In this document: piece after piece, positions 1-5,399 of the stretch | How positions within the stretch are numbered: the first letter of the stretch is position 1 | Layout: each line of letters opens with the position of its first letter | Assembly: GCA_027068725.1 (NCBI GenBank) | Contig: JAMOMD010000452.1 | Span: 1-5,413, forward strand | Reading direction: 5' to 3' | Length of the DNA stretch: 5,413 nucleotides | Source: Thermoproteales archaeon | GTDB taxonomy: Archaea > Thermoproteota > Thermoprotei > Thermoproteales > Thermocladiaceae | Notes under the pieces: generated by a model | Database searches by the model: none | The model's input: the letters and a program-made list of their open reading frames with translations, nothing else | Told to the model about the DNA's origin: nothing | Position numbers and translations under genes: made by a program

Positions 1-125
1 GAAGCTTTCTTAATAAATTCCAGAATTATGTTCATTAAATTTTCGTACGTCTCTATGCTAAGTGTTAACAACTTAGCAATAAGTTCTTCTAGGTCTTTCT
101 TAAGCTGCTCAGTGTAGCTACTCAT
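1..125 (-). CDS. Partial CDS, N-terminal 41 residues of an unrecognised helical protein
   Basis: An open frame starts at the ATG at 125-123 and runs leftward off the window edge without a stop, giving 41 complete codons. The peptide begins MSSYTEQLKKDLEELIAKLL and continues as a charged, leucine- and isoleucine-rich stretch with no proline or glycine, so it should be an amphipathic helix, perhaps a coiled coil. There is no signal peptide and no clear membrane segment. An archaeal TATA-like box at 147-155 lies about 26 bases before the ATG, which is the right distance for a leaderless transcript and supports both the gene and this start. The start is 40 bases beyond the stop of the phosphoesterase gene on the same strand. 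I do not recognise the family and infer no function. The rest of the gene lies outside the window. Confidence 0.6.
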   Translation of the reverse strand, partial: MSSYTEQLKKDLEELIAKLLTLSIETYENLMNIILEFIKKA

Positions 126-146
126 CAATCAGCTATGGAAATAGTG

Positions 147-155
147 AATAATAAA
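147..155 (-). promoter_or_regulatory. TATA box for the partial gene at 1-125
   Basis: The minus strand reads TTTATTATT from 155 to 147, centred about 26 bases before the ATG at 125. In archaea this spacing puts the transcription start at or next to the ATG, so the mRNA would be leaderless; no ribosome-binding site is visible between the box and the start. The box lies in the short gap after the phosphoesterase stop codon, suggesting the partial gene is transcribed on its own, with or without read-through from the operon. The assignment rests on sequence and spacing only. Confidence 0.5.
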
Positions 156-165
156 GTATTGTCCA

Positions 166-1044
166 CTAGAGCAAGTCCCAGTCAACACGCTCTCGCGTAG
201 CAACTATCTTCTCGAGCTCTAGAAGAACATCGAGTGTTCCTAAGAAGGTAAAGTCATGAAGGTAAACCTCAATCTTCTCAGGATGTTTCCAGAGCTCGAA
301 ATATGATAGTATCGTTCTTGATGTTGGATGCTGTTGTAGGAGTGTTCTAGTTATGTCAGTCCCAGTAATAAGCGGGTTAGCACATGGTAATATAACGACA
401 ACAAGCTCATCCTCTGGATTAACTTCTAGGCGAATGTCCTTGAGCTCGTCTCTTCTGTACATTTTACTCACGACATCACACTTCTTGACGAATGCTCTCA
501 CGATCACTGCTTCTCTAGCTACGTAACCTAGCGGATCTCGAATGCTGACTGCAGGATGTGTGTGACCCATGACGAGTATTGCTGCTTCTGCAAGGTCTAG
601 TGGTCTAGGCTTAGCATTACCATGCAGCAATAATGCGGTCTTGCCTGTTCTTAACCTGACCTTGAGACCTCTCGAGTCATATATCTGTATGTTCTTGCAC
701 TCTGCCTTCTCCACAAGTTTGTCAAGCTTACCATCGTGATTCCCCTGTATCAGTACGAGATTCTCCAGTCTCGAAGCGAGCTCTCTGAGAAATTGCACTA
801 CCTCACGTGCAGTCTCGGTAGCTACAGGAAGCTCGTGCTTAACATCGCCTAGTATCACTACAGTATCTGCACGCTCTTTTTCAACAAGGTCAAGTATATG
901 ATTGACAAGCTTTGGTGTCTGTCGTGGAACACGGACACCACGTATAGCAAGCTCAAACTCGTAGCCTACATGAGTATCCGCGAACAATACTGCTCGTCCA
1001 AGTTCCTCAGTCTCCATAACGACAGGAGCGGCAGGGAGAGGCAT
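166..1044 (-). CDS. SbcD/Mre11-related archaeal metallophosphoesterase (COG1407, MJ0037 type)
   Basis: This 292-residue protein has the full set of calcineurin-like metallophosphoesterase motifs in order: D23-T-H25, G66-D67-V-K-H70, G101-N-H-D104, H141-G-N and G160-H161-T-H163. These Asp, Asn and His residues normally bind two metal ions such as Mn2+. The layout, with GDVKHE in the second motif and a C-terminal LPCANPLITGTD segment, fits the small archaeal family described as SbcD/Mre11-related or ICC-like, whose bacterial relatives include PdeM of a DNA-repair cluster. A phosphodiesterase or nuclease role is inferred from the family; the substrate is not known. The ATG at 1044 lies 3 bases after the TGA of the PP-loop gene, suggesting translational coupling. 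A second ATG at codon 10 (1017) is also possible, since the first nine residues precede the conserved fold. No membrane segment is present. The family is sure, the substrate unknown. Confidence 0.9.
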   Translation of the reverse strand: MPLPAAPVVMETEELGRAVLFADTHVGYEFELAIRGVRVPRQTPKLVNHILDLVEKERADTVVILGDVKHELPVATETAREVVQFLRELASRLENLVLIQGNHDGKLDKLVEKAECKNIQIYDSRGLKVRLRTGKTALLLHGNAKPRPLDLAEAAILVMGHTHPAVSIRDPLGYVAREAVIVRAFVKKCDVVSKMYRRDELKDIRLEVNPEDELVVVILPCANPLITGTDITRTLLQQHPTSRTILSYFELWKHPEKIEVYLHDFTFLGTLDVLLELEKIVATRERVDWDLL

Positions 1045-1047
1045 CTC

Positions 1048-2991
1048 TCAGACAAGCTTTGCCTCAAGCTCTTTACTAAATAATATTCCGAAGTACTTGC
1101 TTATTGGACAAGCTCTTATACAATTCTTACATTTATCACATTCTTCAGGATTAAACACTACTGGATGATCAGTAATCTTCAACACGCCACGTGAGCAAGC
1201 TTGAATACATTCTCCACATCTTATGCAGACGTGTGTAAGTGCTATGACTTTCAGAACATTTTCAGCTGTTGTCTGGCATATTTCGAGATCTCTAGACCAT
1301 ACAGATACTCTACCACTCTCGTGAATTGTTATAATAGAAATTTTTGAAAATATTTTCATTATACCGTTCTCGATCTTTATCTCTCCAGGTATCACATGTA
1401 TAAGATCTCTCACTTTCTCAAGATCTATCTTTTCTCTGAATGTTATTACGAAATCTATTTTAGCTTCATTGTTTATTCTATTTATTGTTACACTAATTAC
1501 ATTAACTACAGGATTCTGTAATTGTGCGAGGTCAAAACTAACTCCAATACCCTTGAGATAGTTAGAGAAGTCTCCAGGTAATGAAAATCTCCATCGCCAA
1601 ATACCGTACCTTATCCACGTATCAGGAACCTTAAACTTCTTTCTAAACTTCTTCAACTTGCTGAGCCACCAATCCCAGAGCTCTGGATGCGTCTCCTGTA
1701 TTATCTTGATCTCAGCCATCCTGAGTGTTGGACACATGAAACAGCCAACTCGCTCAAACCCGAGCTGGTATAGTTTGTTAAGGGGCAGTCCTTTGGCAAG
1801 TATGTATAGCTCAACTTCAAGTGCTGTCCAGTCATACAGTGGTGAAACTATGATATCTGCAGGGTTTGGACCTACAACAGGCGTCTCATAACCCGCAAGT
1901 GCTCTCTGAGGAGACTCGAACATTCTCTGCCCTGTTATACTAATGACTCTCCTTCCTGCAGCAACTTCACTAATGTACTTCTTCAATGGCAAGAGCTTGC
2001 ACACAGTTGTACACCATCTAAAGTCCCTAGCTGGTGGACCGAGGACGTCTAGCAGTGTCTCGAATAGTTTCCTGTCGGCCTCAACAATCTGGACTGGAAC
2101 ATACTTGCTCAGCTTATCTATGGTCTCTCTAGTCTCAGGAAGTTCGAGACCAGTATCACAGTAGACGAAGTTTTTCACACCAACAACATGAGACAGATAT
2201 GCTACTACGGTGCTGTCTTTTCCTCCAGAGCAGGTAACCATTAGGAAATCTCCTGAATATTTCCTGACAGCATCCGAGATTACTCTTAGCGATTCCTTCT
2301 CGAGAAACTCTATGACTGTGCGGTTAGCTTCGTATATTTCCTTCCATGTCGATGGTTTGTACTCTATCTCTGTGTCTAGGACACGTCCAAATAGTTTGAC
2401 TATGCGTATCTTGTTGCCTCTTACCTGACATATTCCATATGCTCCTCCTGCAGTCCTGAATGGTATGTACGTCTTCTCGTCTTCTGGATAGTCTCCTTCC
2501 TGAATGTACTTCTTCTCTATGTACTCTCCTTCCTGAACGTGATCTAGCTTAAGTATGATGTAGTACCCAAGCTTCTCCTCAACTATTGTTCGTGCACCAT
2601 GATACGCAGGTCTGAACTCCCACTCATTTCTCTCTATGTTGAAATATCGCACACCTATTACTCTGCCGCGCACTATGACCTCGTCAGCCGCATCTACGTG
2701 CTGAACCTTGTTCAGAAGTACAGCCTCGTCCTTCCTGATGAGCTTGTCCAAGTTCGATATCTTAACTCCTGCATACTTCTCTATTGCTTTGATAATTTCC
2801 TCAACATCTTTCTCAAAGGCAAGTCTCACATCACGTGGATATGCTACATGCTTAACCTCAATCACCTTAGAACCACATCTCGAACATCTATCATACCTGA
2901 GAACAGGTACGTTACACTCAGGACACCAACCAATGCGAGGAGCACGCTCTCGAAATATCTTAACAATCTCCTCACGTCTCTGCCTTGACAT
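1048..2991 (-). CDS. PAPS reductase-like PP-loop protein with N-terminal zinc ribbon and C-terminal 2x[4Fe-4S] ferredoxin domain
   Basis: Numbered from the ATG at 2991 (647 residues). A zinc ribbon (C23, C26, C36, C39) comes first, then a region of about 150 residues where archaeal relatives can carry a PUA-like domain (not certain here). Next is a PAPS reductase/PP-loop ATPase domain with SGGKDS at 255-260, followed by two cysteine pairs, CTTVC (327, 331) and CFMC (417, 420), which could bind an iron-sulfur cluster. A domain of roughly 90 residues follows, then two [4Fe-4S] motifs (589, 592, 595, 599; 618, 621, 624, 628). The architecture matches archaeal MJ0066-like COG0175 proteins, often annotated as PAPS reductase without proof. 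It could reduce activated sulfate or, as PP-loop enzymes do, adenylate a substrate for sulfur transfer to RNA or a cofactor. No membrane segment is visible, so it is probably cytoplasmic. A TTG at 3015 would add eight residues and overlap the upstream gene by 11 bases; GAGGT sits only two bases before it. I prefer the ATG, 13 bases after that stop, but neither start has a well-placed ribosome site. Confidence 0.88.
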   Translation of the reverse strand: MSRQRREEIVKIFRERAPRIGWCPECNVPVLRYDRCSRCGSKVIEVKHVAYPRDVRLAFEKDVEEIIKAIEKYAGVKISNLDKLIRKDEAVLLNKVQHVDAADEVIVRGRVIGVRYFNIERNEWEFRPAYHGARTIVEEKLGYYIILKLDHVQEGEYIEKKYIQEGDYPEDEKTYIPFRTAGGAYGICQVRGNKIRIVKLFGRVLDTEIEYKPSTWKEIYEANRTVIEFLEKESLRVISDAVRKYSGDFLMVTCSGGKDSTVVAYLSHVVGVKNFVYCDTGLELPETRETIDKLSKYVPVQIVEADRKLFETLLDVLGPPARDFRWCTTVCKLLPLKKYISEVAAGRRVISITGQRMFESPQRALAGYETPVVGPNPADIIVSPLYDWTALEVELYILAKGLPLNKLYQLGFERVGCFMCPTLRMAEIKIIQETHPELWDWWLSKLKKFRKKFKVPDTWIRYGIWRWRFSLPGDFSNYLKGIGVSFDLAQLQNPVVNVISVTINRINNEAKIDFVITFREKIDLEKVRDLIHVIPGEIKIENGIMKIFSKISIITIHESGRVSVWSRDLEICQTTAENVLKVIALTHVCIRCGECIQACSRGVLKITDHPVVFNPEECDKCKNCIRACPISKYFGILFSKELEAKLV

Positions 2992-3004
2992 CCAGTTCCA
3001 GTTA

Positions 3005-3298
3005 CTACTCCTCAACTACCTCAAATACCACTTCTCCTCCCGGCTGAACACCTGCAGCACGTAGTGCCTGAGCAATCGTCTGTGGTATTATCAGGTAACA
3101 GTTGTCGAGACTTCTACCATATATCTGAACCTTAGCCTCAGTCTCTATAGGCTCGGCTCCCTCTCGCTCTATCCTGAGCTTGACCCTGACCTTGCTAGTT
3201 ATCTTAACTCCATTGAGCTCCGCAACTTTGACTACATGACGTGGTATCTGTATGATCCACGTGTTCTCTTTTCTCGTCAGGATACCTACTAGTCTCAT
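3005..3298 (-). CDS. Small protein of two tandem AbrB/SpoVT-like halves
   Basis: The protein has 97 residues and is the first gene of the three-gene operon. Residues 4-44 align without gaps to residues 57-97 at a constant offset of 53, sharing V4/V57, I6/I59, R9/R62, I18/I71, P19/P72, G30/G83, V31/V84, V37/V90 and E44/E97. Each half has the pattern of a swapped-hairpin AbrB/SpoVT domain: strand, I-P, helix, G-V, turn, strand. The second half, with LIIPQTIAQAL then AGVQPGGEVVFEV, is the clearer match. AbrB-type domains usually dimerise and bind DNA, so a single chain with two halves could form the whole fold alone. A regulatory or DNA-binding role is inference; it could instead be an accessory subunit of the PP-loop protein encoded next to it. 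The ATG at 3298 is supported by a TATA box 27 bases upstream, fitting a leaderless message. Confidence 0.78.
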   Translation of the reverse strand: MRLVGILTRKENTWIIQIPRHVVKVAELNGVKITSKVRVKLRIEREGAEPIETEAKVQIYGRSLDNCYLIIPQTIAQALRAAGVQPGGEVVFEVVEE

Positions 3299-3321
3299 AG
3301 TTTAACTTGGCTATAGAATAG

Positions 3322-3328
3322 CTTAAAA
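3322..3328 (-). promoter_or_regulatory. TATA box for the AbrB-like / PP-loop / phosphoesterase operon
   Basis: The minus strand reads TTTTAAG from 3328 to 3322, centred 27 bases before the ATG at 3298. The spacing predicts transcription starting at the ATG and so a leaderless mRNA; no Shine-Dalgarno site lies in the last 20 bases before the ATG. The box sits about 16 bases beyond the end of the candidate C/D sRNA, so the RNA and the operon can be separate units. Confidence 0.6.
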
Positions 3329-3343
3329 TGTTTGAACAGAGGG

Positions 3344-3410
3344 TCAGCCCACCTCCTTCAAATCATCCCAGACCCACCCCCACCCCGGTCAGCAGTGGGG
3401 AAGTCATCAT
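3344..3410 (-). ncRNA. Candidate C/D box sRNA (2'-O-methylation guide)
   Basis: On the minus strand the boxes follow in archaeal C/D order. Box C is ATGATGA (3410-3404), then an 11-base guide CTTCCCCACTG (3403-3393), box D' CTGA (3392-3389), a 22-base G-rich spacer, a degenerate box C' ATGATTT (3366-3360), a 12-base guide GAAGGAGGTGGG (3359-3348) and box D CTGA (3347-3344). Both D boxes lie inside the same heptamer, GCTGACC. Guide lengths are typical, and the region is a GC-rich island in AT-richer intergenic DNA, as expected for structured RNA in a hyperthermophile. By the D+5 rule the predicted targets are the fifth base of CAGTGGGGAAG and of CCCACCTCCTTC. Points against: the D'-C' spacer is long, box C' is weak, no terminal stem is evident, and CCCCAC (3400-3395) could pair with GTGGGG (3383-3378) as a competing hairpin. 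Box C starts directly after the DUF123 stop codon, so the RNA may be processed from that transcript. Confidence 0.52.
3367..3386 (-). other. G-quadruplex-type tract
   Basis: The minus strand has four G runs of 4, 5, 3 and 3 bases separated by T, T and TCT, which fits an intramolecular G-quadruplex with very short loops. It fills the spacer between the D' and C' boxes of the candidate sRNA. Folding is inferred; it could occur in the RNA, in the DNA strand, or not at all if the competing hairpin with CCCCAC forms. Confidence 0.6.
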
Positions 3411-3914
3411 TCAGTAGATCGTTAAGATATGGACGTTATTAAACAGTCTTCTCATAACATCCATAACATCAGACACGACCTTCAGACCTACATTCGACCT
3501 GTAGAGATTTGACACTACACCAAACTTCCTGATATCGGTACATCCAAATCCAGGAACAGGCGTGACATTGCAACTCCTAGCTATCTCTCTAGAGAGAGCA
3601 CACTCAGGACGGACCGAGTAGTTCTGTGTAACTACAGAGTACACGATCATTCGTAGTAAAGCATAATCAAGCAGATAGTCAATATGCCAGTGCTTACGTG
3701 TAGACTTTTCGAGATATCGAAGAATTCTTGCACGTAGACCCCTCATCGCTGAGCCAACATACAGGTATAGTCCTCTGCATATACTGAACGTCTTCCCCGA
3801 TTTTGTACATAGCTTAACATCCTGAGGAACTTCTAGGACTAGAACATAGACGCCAGGACTTGTCGGCAAGTTTAATGTTCTCCTACTTGATCTACTATTA
3901 CTCATCTGATACAT
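3411..3914 (-). CDS. DUF123 (GIY-YIG-like) family protein
   Basis: From the ATG at 3914 the protein has 167 residues. It shows the DUF123 pattern: PGVYVLVLEVP near the start, GLYLYVGSAMRGLRARILRY at about 48-67, KHWHIDYLL at about 74-82, and PVPGFGCTD at about 120-128. The fold is related to GIY-YIG nucleases, and in some archaea the domain is joined to endonuclease III, but no reaction has been established for the family that I can name. The usual ending after GFG, a serine-aspartate-cysteine segment with a second cysteine and then S-H-L, is replaced here by TDIRKFGVVSNLYR plus about 30 more residues, so the tail is divergent. It follows the synthetase gene by 32 bases and is probably co-transcribed. 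The frame is open back to a TTG at 3929; ATGs at 3914 and 3905 are likelier starts, but no ribosome-binding site decides between them. Confidence 0.83.
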   Translation of the reverse strand: MYQMSNSRSSRRTLNLPTSPGVYVLVLEVPQDVKLCTKSGKTFSICRGLYLYVGSAMRGLRARILRYLEKSTRKHWHIDYLLDYALLRMIVYSVVTQNYSVRPECALSREIARSCNVTPVPGFGCTDIRKFGVVSNLYRSNVGLKVVSDVMDVMRRLFNNVHILTIY

Positions 3915-3946
3915 TGATGATGGGTCCAAGCTCTGACTCGTGATGA

Positions 3947-4942
3947 TTAGACTCGAATGTTCTCTAACAACTTAGTTAAGTATTCTACACAGGCACTCTT
4001 AAGATCTTCAGGACGTACTACACCGCGCACATATAGCTCCTCTAGCTCTCTCTGATCAGTCACTTCCACATTTCCCTGCTCTGTTGCTAGCTCTATCTTA
4101 CCAAAGTATGGTAGTAGTATGTGTTTAACAATCCTGAACACAGGGTTAAGATTAGTCTCACGTGGTGGACAATAGGCTGACTCTATCTTCTGCCTAACCA
4201 ATTCAGGACTATCATCGAGAAATATTGCATCGTCAGGACGAGCATGACTCATCTTGTATAGAGCTGCTATCTCCTGCTCATCAAACGCCTCCGAGTCAGC
4301 ATACGATATCTTCAGGCCTAGTATTGTTGGCGTACATAACACAATCGGCTTCTTTAGATGCAGTTTCTCAGCTATGTCTCGCGCCATCAGGTAGGCGTAC
4401 TTCTGGTCAATACAGCCAATCGCGAAATCGACATTCAGGTACAGTGCATCTACTGCCTGCATCAGAGGATACAGGATCTTGGAGAAGTCCTGCTCAACCT
4501 CAGATACTGCACGACCCATCACAAGCACTGCCCTTCTCACACGATCAAGCGATACCTGCTTTGCAGCTCTTAGCAGAAGCTTAACATATTCAGGATCTTG
4601 AATTATGTCTGAGCTATCCACATACTTCGCCTGAACACCTAACTTATCAAGCACCTTACGTACAGCATACTTCCTCTGCTCTAACTCATCAAAAGTTCCC
4701 TTATCATTAATCCACGCATGCCAAGTAGCCTCAAGCACAATAACCTCAACACCAAGCTTCTGCATATCACGTAACTTCAACATCCAGACAAGCCAACCAA
4801 TATGCACCCGCTGCGGAGGCTCATAACCAACATAACATCTCAAAGATCCTCGACCAAGCCTTTCCCGAACCTCTTCCTCTCTTATTATTTCTACAAGATT
4901 TCTCTTAAGCACATTCATCACATCAGGAGACTCATACCCCAT
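3947..4942 (-). CDS. tyrS: Tyrosyl-tRNA synthetase, archaeal type, with divergent signature motifs
   Basis: The 331-residue product aligns by eye along its length with archaeal TyrRS, a cytoplasmic class I enzyme that charges tRNA-Tyr using ATP. The tyrosine-binding set known from the Methanocaldococcus enzyme (Y32, Y151, Q155, D158, Q173) is present as Y37, Y158, Q162, D165 and Q180. The HIGH motif reads HIGW (47-50). The KMSKS loop reads KMSHA (230-234), followed by the conserved stretch DDAIFLDDSPELVRQKI and AYCPPRE. The C-terminal region, with ELEELYVRGVVRPEDLKSA, is the usual anticodon-binding part. The motif usually read as ADLHA is here ATWHA. The length is normal for archaea. The ATG at 4942 is the first possible start, because an in-frame TGA lies just upstream; codon 9 is another ATG. 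A paralogue with changed specificity cannot be excluded. The DUF123 gene follows closely. Confidence 0.88.
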   Translation of the reverse strand: MGYESPDVMNVLKRNLVEIIREEEVRERLGRGSLRCYVGYEPPQRVHIGWLVWMLKLRDMQKLGVEVIVLEATWHAWINDKGTFDELEQRKYAVRKVLDKLGVQAKYVDSSDIIQDPEYVKLLLRAAKQVSLDRVRRAVLVMGRAVSEVEQDFSKILYPLMQAVDALYLNVDFAIGCIDQKYAYLMARDIAEKLHLKKPIVLCTPTILGLKISYADSEAFDEQEIAALYKMSHARPDDAIFLDDSPELVRQKIESAYCPPRETNLNPVFRIVKHILLPYFGKIELATEQGNVEVTDQRELEELYVRGVVRPEDLKSACVEYLTKLLENIRV

Positions 4943-4971
4943 GCTTGCTCACTAATGTCCTCGAGAAAACT

Positions 4972-4981
4972 ATTAGTAAAT
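4972..4981 (-). promoter_or_regulatory. Candidate promoter of the tyrS-DUF123 unit
   Basis: The minus strand reads ATTTACTAAT from 4981 to 4972, an AT-rich TATA-like element about 35 bases before the tyrS ATG. If used, transcription would start around 4948-4954 and leave a leader of roughly 6-12 bases without a Shine-Dalgarno site. The match to the consensus is only moderate. Confidence 0.35.
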
Positions 4982-4990
4982 ATTCTCCAC

Positions 4991-5023
4991 CTGTAAACGT
5001 GTACATTACGTATACACTTACAG
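4991..5023. repeat. Imperfect inverted repeat upstream of the tyrS promoter
   Basis: The arms are CTGTAA(AC)GTGTA at 4991-5003 and TACACTTACAG at 5013-5023: 11 complementary pairs with a two-base bulge, around a nine-base loop containing TACGTA. It lies about 10 bases upstream of the candidate tyrS TATA element. It could be an operator for a dimeric regulator or an RNA hairpin on a longer transcript; neither is shown. Confidence 0.4.
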
Positions 5024-5164
5024 AAAATGTCAGAAGCATAGTACTAGCCTAGGCAGTAGCTACGAGAATACCTCAGGAAACGGGAACTCTACGAATGTTA
5101 TTCAGGCTTTAAATTTCATTTGCAATAAGTGAATCAATATTACACTTACACAATACCTAATTCG
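5024..5164. other. Rest of the divergent intergenic region, no gene found
   Basis: The 265 bases between tyrS and the zinc-finger gene hold the two candidate promoters, the inverted repeat and this AT-rich stretch. I find no convincing ORF, tRNA or C/D box RNA here. The only structure noted is a short palindrome GCCTAGGC near 5048-5055. Confidence 0.4.
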
Positions 5165-5172
5165 TATAAATA
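5165..5172 (+). promoter_or_regulatory. TATA box of the zinc-finger gene
   Basis: TATAAATA on the plus strand is a near-ideal archaeal TATA box. It is centred about 39-40 bases before the ATG at 5208, so transcription should begin near 5194-5196, giving a leader of about 13 bases. That leader holds two G runs (GGGGG and GGGG), the first about seven bases before the ATG, which may serve as a weak ribosome-binding site. Confidence 0.6.
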
Positions 5173-5207
5173 TTCGCAAGAAATCCGCGATTTTCGGGGG
5201 TTTGGGG

Positions 5208-5399
5208 ATGGCTAGGATTGTGTGGTCTAAGATTGCGAAGGTGTTGAGAGAAGAATATGTCGAGGGTACAAAATGCAAAGTCTGTGGAGCAGAAATAGAA
5301 GAAGGAGAAAACGCATTCAAAACACTAAGCAACATATACAAACACTTCAAAGAAAAACACCCAGAAATAATAGAAGAAGTAAAAACAAAACTAGCATAA
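5208..5399 (+). CDS. Small C2H2 zinc-finger protein
   Basis: The gene encodes 63 residues from the ATG at 5208; a TTG at 5202 would add two. The finger uses C23 and C26 (CKVC), then H46 and H51 (HFKEKH), with a 19-residue gap and five-residue His spacing, so it is a single long C2H2 finger of the kind common in small crenarchaeal proteins. Both flanks are predicted helices: IVWSKIAKVLREEY before it and PEIIEEVKTKL after it. The protein is highly charged, lysine- and glutamate-rich and likely cytoplasmic. DNA binding is a family-level guess; protein contact is equally possible. It is divergent from tyrS and has its own clear TATA box. Its third codon positions change abruptly, from G/T in the first 20 codons to almost only A/C afterwards. 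Confidence 0.82.
   Translation: MARIVWSKIAKVLREEYVEGTKCKVCGAEIEEGENAFKTLSNIYKHFKEKHPEIIEEVKTKLA

Noticed and set aside
126..165. Transcription terminator after the phosphoesterase gene
   Set aside because: No run of five or more T on the minus strand and no stable hairpin; the visible AT-rich element fits a TATA box better.
2599..3064. Plus-strand open frames of 118-129 codons opposite the PP-loop gene
   Set aside because: They lie opposite the conserved zinc-ribbon region of a clear minus-strand gene, have no recognisable domain and no promoter, and look like shadows of its codon pattern.
3390..3402. Match to the bacterial 16S rRNA segment CAGCAGTGGGGAA
   Set aside because: Only about 13 bases match, the archaeal 16S differs at this site, and the surrounding bases do not continue the match. 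It is better explained as the complement of an sRNA guide plus box D'.
4225..4584. Plus-strand open frame of 119 codons opposite tyrS
   Set aside because: It is antisense to the conserved catalytic part of the synthetase and its product is low in recognisable motifs.
5030..5130. Possible second C/D RNA on the minus strand, with several CTGA sequences
   Set aside because: No RTGATGA-like box C lies at the right spacing from any of the CTGA sites, and there is no GC-rich island.
5102..5350. Minus-strand open frame of 82 codons opposite the zinc-finger gene
   Set aside because: It overlaps the zinc-finger gene on the other strand. The plus-strand frame has the TATA box and an intact C2H2 pattern, whereas this one has neither.
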